A stretch of DNA of 34,761 nt, from positions 1-34,761 of the forward strand of contig DBZL01000017.1 in NCBI GenBank assembly GCA_002311745.1. Direction: 5' to 3'. The notes beneath the pieces are model-generated. The model saw only the letters and a program-made list of their open reading frames with translations. It was not told the origin of the DNA and did not search any database. This DNA is from Phycisphaerales bacterium UBA1161 (GTDB taxonomy: Bacteria > Planctomycetota > Phycisphaerae > Tepidisphaerales > Tepidisphaeraceae). The position numbers and the translations under genes are program-made. Below, piece by piece: positions 31,941 to 34,761 of this stretch (the first letter of the stretch is position 1; every line of letters begins with the position of its first letter).

Positions 31941-32735
31941 TTACCGATGCATCCCTCCGCCCGACCAGCCGCCACGCCCACCGCCCCCGCCGTGCCAGCC
32001 GCCGCCACCGTGGAATCCATCGTGGTGGAAAAATTCATGATGATGGTAGCCGCGGTTCGTGAAGATGAACCCGCCGTAGTAGTACGGATAGTACGGATAC
32101 GCGTAGCCGTAATCGGGATAGTAATAATCGGGGGTGTAATACGGGGAGTACGGCGTCGTGTAAGTGTAGTCCGGAGCGGGCGGCGGAACCACCGGCGCCG
32201 CCGGCTCGGGCACGTACGGCTGGTTGGGCGTGCCGTAGGTGACCGTCGGCACCGACGTATTGAGCGGCTGCGGAAGCTGCTGGCGAAGCTGATCGCCCAG
32301 CGCATCCTCGATCTTGAACAGATCGCGCAGGGGTCCGGTGCCCTGCAACACCGCGACGACGCGGTTGGAAGGCACGTCGCCCAATTGTCCGGTGACGCGC
32401 ACCTGGTCGGCCACGACTTGGTAGCTGCCGAAGATCACTATCGCGGCGCCGTTATCGCGACCGGCCTGCATGGCCGCGGCCGCGTCGGCAGCGCCCAGCG
32501 GCTTGCCGTAGGCCGCCGGCGCAAAGGTGCCCGACTTGGCCACCTGAGCCATCAAATCTTCCTGCAATGCGCCGCCAATCCACCCATAGGCGCCGCCTTC
32601 GCCAGCGTTTTGGAACACGGCGACCAGCACCTTCGGGGAAGCGGCCGGCTGCGGCGATGGCGTAATCGTCCAATCCGCCTGGGCCAACGACACCCCCACC
32701 ACCAAGACCGCGATGAGCATGGCAACAGTTCGCAT
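31941..32735 (-). CDS. Secreted protein: TolB/CsgG-like N-domain, Tyr/His/Gly-rich tail
   Basis: A 264-residue exported protein. The ATG at 32735 has GGAGGTGTTT upstream and starts a signal peptide (MRTVAMLIAVLVVGVSLAQA). Residues of about 35-150 (KVLVAVFQNAGEGG, GWIGGALQEDLMAQVAKSG, AAIVIFGSYQVVADQVRVTG, LFKIEDALGDQLRQQL) follow the pattern of TolB-N/CsgG/FlgO-like domains. Then come a Pro-rich linker (VPEPAAPVVPPPAP) and a Tyr/Pro/Asp segment, and finally a His/Gly-rich tail (FHHDGFHGGGGWHGGGGG). The tail could bind metal or a surface, but this is a guess. A perfect TATAAT (32762-32767) lies upstream. Confidence 0.7.
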   Translation of the reverse strand: MRTVAMLIAVLVVGVSLAQADWTITPSPQPAASPKVLVAVFQNAGEGGAYGWIGGALQEDLMAQVAKSGTFAPAAYGKPLGAADAAAAMQAGRDNGAAIVIFGSYQVVADQVRVTGQLGDVPSNRVVAVLQGTGPLRDLFKIEDALGDQLRQQLPQPLNTSVPTVTYGTPNQPYVPEPAAPVVPPPAPDYTYTTPYSPYYTPDYYYPDYGYAYPYYPYYYGGFIFTNRGYHHHEFFHHDGFHGGGGWHGGGGGRGGWSGGGMHR

Positions 32736-32761
32736 AAACACCTCCGTGTCCCCCGACAAAT

Positions 32762-32767
32762 ATTATA
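32762..32767 (-). promoter_or_regulatory. -10 box of the TolB/CsgG-like gene
   Basis: A perfect TATAAT on the minus strand, about 27 bases before the start codon at 32735, with a strong GGAGG ribosome-binding site between. No convincing -35 box was found. Confidence 0.5.
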
Positions 32768-32822
32768 GACCCCTCACTTATGGACGCGTTAGGCAGGTGC
32801 AAAAACCGCAACAAAAGACGCT

Positions 32823-33584
32823 CTAAATGATATGTACAATGACGGGAAAATGGTCGCTGGCGTCGCGGGCCTGGGGGCCTTGTTCGATGCGGGCCTCGGC
32901 AAATCGGGTCTGGTCGATCCCATAAGCCAAGATGTAATCGATCCTTTGGCCGGGAAATTCCGTGGTAAAGCTGCCCATGCGGCCGGCCGCCTCCCCATGC
33001 ACCGTCTGCAATACGTCCATGTATCCCGCCGACAGCAGCTTGGCGATGCAACGCCGCGGAATCGTCCCCCCATTGGCGGCCATTTCCTGGCGCGTCTTGG
33101 GCTTGCACTGCTCGGGCACGATCTGCTGGATGGGCGAATTGGCGTTGAAATCCCCGGCCAGCAGGTGCGCAAGGCCCTGCGAGCGGTGCGCAGCGTAGAT
33201 GTCCAGGATGGCGTCGATCTCGCGCATGCGGCGATCTTCCGCCTCCTCGGTTGCCCGCGGATGCAGATGCACCGCCGTCACCGTCCAAGGCTGGCCCGGG
33301 CCGTGCACGCTCGCCTCCAGCAGCAAGTCCGCAAATTCCTCGCGCAAGAGGCCGTAATTGATCGACTCGACGATCGGCCAGCGGCTGAGGATCGCCCCGC
33401 CGTGCTTGCGCCCCTCGCCGGCAAGGACCTCCATCTTCAGCCCGGCGGCGATCTGGTCCACGACCTGCCGATCATCGGCCTCCACAAGCACGACAACGTC
33501 CGGATGCTGCGCTTCGATGATTTGCAACAGGGCATCGGCCCGGCCGGCGCCGCCGTCGAGAATGTTGTAGCTCACCAGGCGCAT
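32823..33584 (-). CDS. Endonuclease/exonuclease/phosphatase family protein
   Basis: A 253-residue EEP-superfamily protein (the fold of DNase I, exonuclease III and inositol phosphatases). Motifs: VSYNILDGGAG at the start with the first Asn, VVVLVEADD with the metal-binding Glu, VTAVHLHP, LLAGDFNANSP with catalytic Asp and Asn, RIDYILAYG, and DASDHFPVIV with the final Asp-His pair. Cleavage of DNA, RNA or a phosphate ester cannot be told apart from sequence. The ATG at 33584 overlaps the stop of the upstream nuclease-like gene as TGATG, so the two are translationally coupled. No signal peptide. Confidence 0.85.
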   Translation of the reverse strand: MRLVSYNILDGGAGRADALLQIIEAQHPDVVVLVEADDRQVVDQIAAGLKMEVLAGEGRKHGGAILSRWPIVESINYGLLREEFADLLLEASVHGPGQPWTVTAVHLHPRATEEAEDRRMREIDAILDIYAAHRSQGLAHLLAGDFNANSPIQQIVPEQCKPKTRQEMAANGGTIPRRCIAKLLSAGYMDVLQTVHGEAAGRMGSFTTEFPGQRIDYILAYGIDQTRFAEARIEQGPQARDASDHFPVIVHII

Positions 33585-34300
33585 CACCGGCTCGGCAACG
33601 ACGGCGGCGGCCCAGAGAAGCCCGGCTCATCGCCCCGCGGCGCAAAAATCGCACGCGGACGGATCGAGCGGATTTTCTGCGCCAGCGTCACCTGTTGGGC
33701 AAACAGCTCGCGGTTGACCGAGGCGATGGCCCGGTCGTCGGCGCGGAAGATGTCGCCGGTGAGCGTGCGCGCGATCGCCGCTTCCACGTACGTCGTCTGC
33801 GCCGCCTCCTGCCACAGCGGCTTGACCACCAGGCTGACCCCGGCCTGGCCAAAACTCAAAAGCCCCCAGCGCGGCGGCAGATCCCTCTTCTGGATGATCC
33901 CCGCCGGCGCAAGCACGTAATGCAGATTGGCCAGCGGCCGCATGATGCAGGCGTCGAACTTGCCCAACCCCACCGCCGCCGGCGGGCGCCGGCTTGCCCG
34001 CCCGTTTCGCCGGCAGCGTGCGCCTCGCTGCATCAGGCAAAATTCAAGCTGTCCGTCGTTGCTCAGATCGCGCAAAAAATCGGCCCGCGTCGCCTTGCAC
34101 TCGATGAAACAGACCTGCGTCAATTGCCGCGGCACCGCCAGGTAATTGTGATATGGCCGGAACTCGCCGGTGCCCACGGCGTCGATGATCCCCAGAGGCG
34201 CCAGCCGCACCTCCGCCGCGATGCACCGATACCCCATGCGAAACAGCCAGCGGCACGCCTCTTTCTTTAATCGTTTGTGCAAGTCGGTTTCGCCGGGCAT
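33584..34300 (-). CDS. PD-(D/E)XK/MmcB-like nuclease-fold protein
   Basis: A 238-residue protein from the ATG at 34300, which has AAAGGAG upstream; the open frame reaches 34384. The N-terminal half has the order seen in PD-(D/E)XK enzymes and the MmcB DNA-repair family: an acidic helix (HKRLKKEACRWL), LAPLGIIDAVG with Asp about 40, and CFIECKATRADFLRDL with Glu67-Cys-Lys69. The middle RCRRNGRASRRPPAA stretch is encoded by a very GC-rich, partly palindromic segment and looks like a repeat inserted in frame. The C-terminus is basic and Pro-rich. Its stop overlaps the start of the EEP gene (TGATG), suggesting that the two act together on nucleic acid. Confidence 0.7.
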   Translation of the reverse strand: MPGETDLHKRLKKEACRWLFRMGYRCIAAEVRLAPLGIIDAVGTGEFRPYHNYLAVPRQLTQVCFIECKATRADFLRDLSNDGQLEFCLMQRGARCRRNGRASRRPPAAVGLGKFDACIMRPLANLHYVLAPAGIIQKRDLPPRWGLLSFGQAGVSLVVKPLWQEAAQTTYVEAAIARTLTGDIFRADDRAIASVNRELFAQQVTLAQKIRSIRPRAIFAPRGDEPGFSGPPPSLPSR

Positions 34301-34347
34301 GGCACTCCTTTGCCGGAAACCATAGTGTGGGCAACGCCCCGCCGATT

Positions 34348-34761
34348 TCAAGCCTTCTTCGCGCTCTCGCACCACTGTTTCCACATGACGCGATAAGCGG
34401 CTTCCACTTCACGCGCCAAGCCGCTCCCGTCCAGCAGCGGCGATGCGGCCAGGCGTGACCGCAGCGCGGACCGCAACACGCTCAGTGCAGCCAGGTCCTT
34501 GGCCAAGTCTGCGGCAATCTGCACGTATTGCTCCGGCGTCTGGGCGATCAGTTGCTCCAACCCCACGTTGGACAGCAGACTCACCCCCACGCGGGAAGCG
34601 TGCGTCTTGCCCGCCAACGTCACGACCGGCACCCCCATCCACATCGCCTCGCAACTCGTCGTCGTGCCGTGATACGGATAGGTGTCCAGGGCGATGTCGA
34701 TCTGGTGATACAGCTCCAGGTGGCCGGCCAGCGACGCAATGCGGCCGTGCAATTCCAGGCG
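34348..34761 (-). CDS. GT41/SPINDLY-type O-GlcNAc transferase, C-terminal part (cut by window edge)
   Basis: Only the last 137 residues are in the window. The stop codon lies at 34348; the frame stays open to base 34761, so the gene continues beyond it. HQIDIALDTYPYHGTTTSC, EAMWMGVPVVTLAGKTHASR and VGVSLLSNVGLEQLIA are hallmarks of the C-terminal catalytic domain of SPINDLY-type O-linked N-acetylglucosaminyltransferases, which usually carry TPR units before it. The sugar donor in the family is UDP-GlcNAc (or GDP-fucose in plant SPY). The tail AYRVMWKQWCESAKKA is typical. It lies upstream of the nuclease-like pair by 47 bases. Confidence 0.88.
   Translation of the reverse strand, partial: RLELHGRIASLAGHLELYHQIDIALDTYPYHGTTTSCEAMWMGVPVVTLAGKTHASRVGVSLLSNVGLEQLIAQTPEQYVQIAADLAKDLAALSVLRSALRSRLAASPLLDGSGLAREVEAAYRVMWKQWCESAKKA

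Noticed and set aside
34409..34654. Separate small gene inside the GT41 region
   Set aside because: It is an alternate-frame shadow of the O-GlcNAc transferase C-terminus.

Overview
The window looks like chromosomal DNA of a GC-rich planctomycete-type bacterium, probably from the Phycisphaerae side. This is inferred from the mix of genes, not from a database match. It has PEP-CTERM secreted pectinase-like enzymes, a GloVer-repeat fragment, an agarase-like GH50-type enzyme, a SPINDLY-type O-GlcNAc transferase C-terminus, many short dispersed inverted repeats, and ribosomal proteins with unusual low-complexity tails. No tRNA, rRNA, CRISPR array, transposase or phage gene was recognised.

Layout. 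1-6234: a mixed accessory block. It holds an unknown 532-residue protein paired with a GT2 glycosyltransferase (minus strand), a TPR lipoprotein, a metallophosphoesterase, and two hypothetical proteins. Between the phosphoesterase and the first hypothetical lies a 0.6-kb gene-free stretch carrying two inverted-repeat elements. 6309-21004 (all minus strand): the S10-spc ribosomal protein cluster in the order rpsJ-rplC-rplD-rplW-rplB-rpsS-rplV-rpsC-rplP-rpmC-rpsQ-rplN-rplX-rplE-rpsN-rpsH-rplF-rplR-rpsE-rplO-secY-map. It is followed by argB and argF on the same strand. rpmD (L30), adk, infA and the whole alpha-operon set are absent here. 21384-25107 (plus strand): an island of two tandemly duplicated GH28 polygalacturonase-like PEP-CTERM proteins flanking a small GloVer-repeat PEP-CTERM remnant. 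The island sits between rpsJ and fusA, where tuf is often found. 25124-27256: fusA (EF-G). 27950-34761: a secreted GH50-like enzyme with a CBM9-like domain, a lipoprotein with eleven full and one partial SPDG/VVVDGQ repeats, a TolB/CsgG-like secreted protein with a Tyr/His/Gly-rich tail, a translationally coupled pair of nuclease-like proteins, and the 3' part of a GT41-like gene cut by the window edge.

How it fits together. The 14.7-kb minus-strand block makes the ribosomal core, the SecY translocon channel and methionine aminopeptidase, and may run on into two arginine biosynthesis genes. A promoter-like site (perfect TTGACA) lies upstream of rpsJ. The two GH28 genes share almost the same 150-bp upstream region. 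It contains a conserved near-palindrome of 24 bp and a TATACT box, so they are probably co-regulated, and with the GH50-like enzyme they suggest a polysaccharide-degrading lifestyle.

Most striking structure. Many junctions inside the ribosomal/arg gene run carry a hairpin, and the hairpins come from several unrelated sequence families. They include a 34-bp-arm inverted repeat between rpsQ and rplN and a palindrome found three times in the window, once as a textbook intrinsic terminator. S5, L5, L15 and S19 also carry long disordered extensions rich in Pro/Ala/Gly/Lys/Arg.
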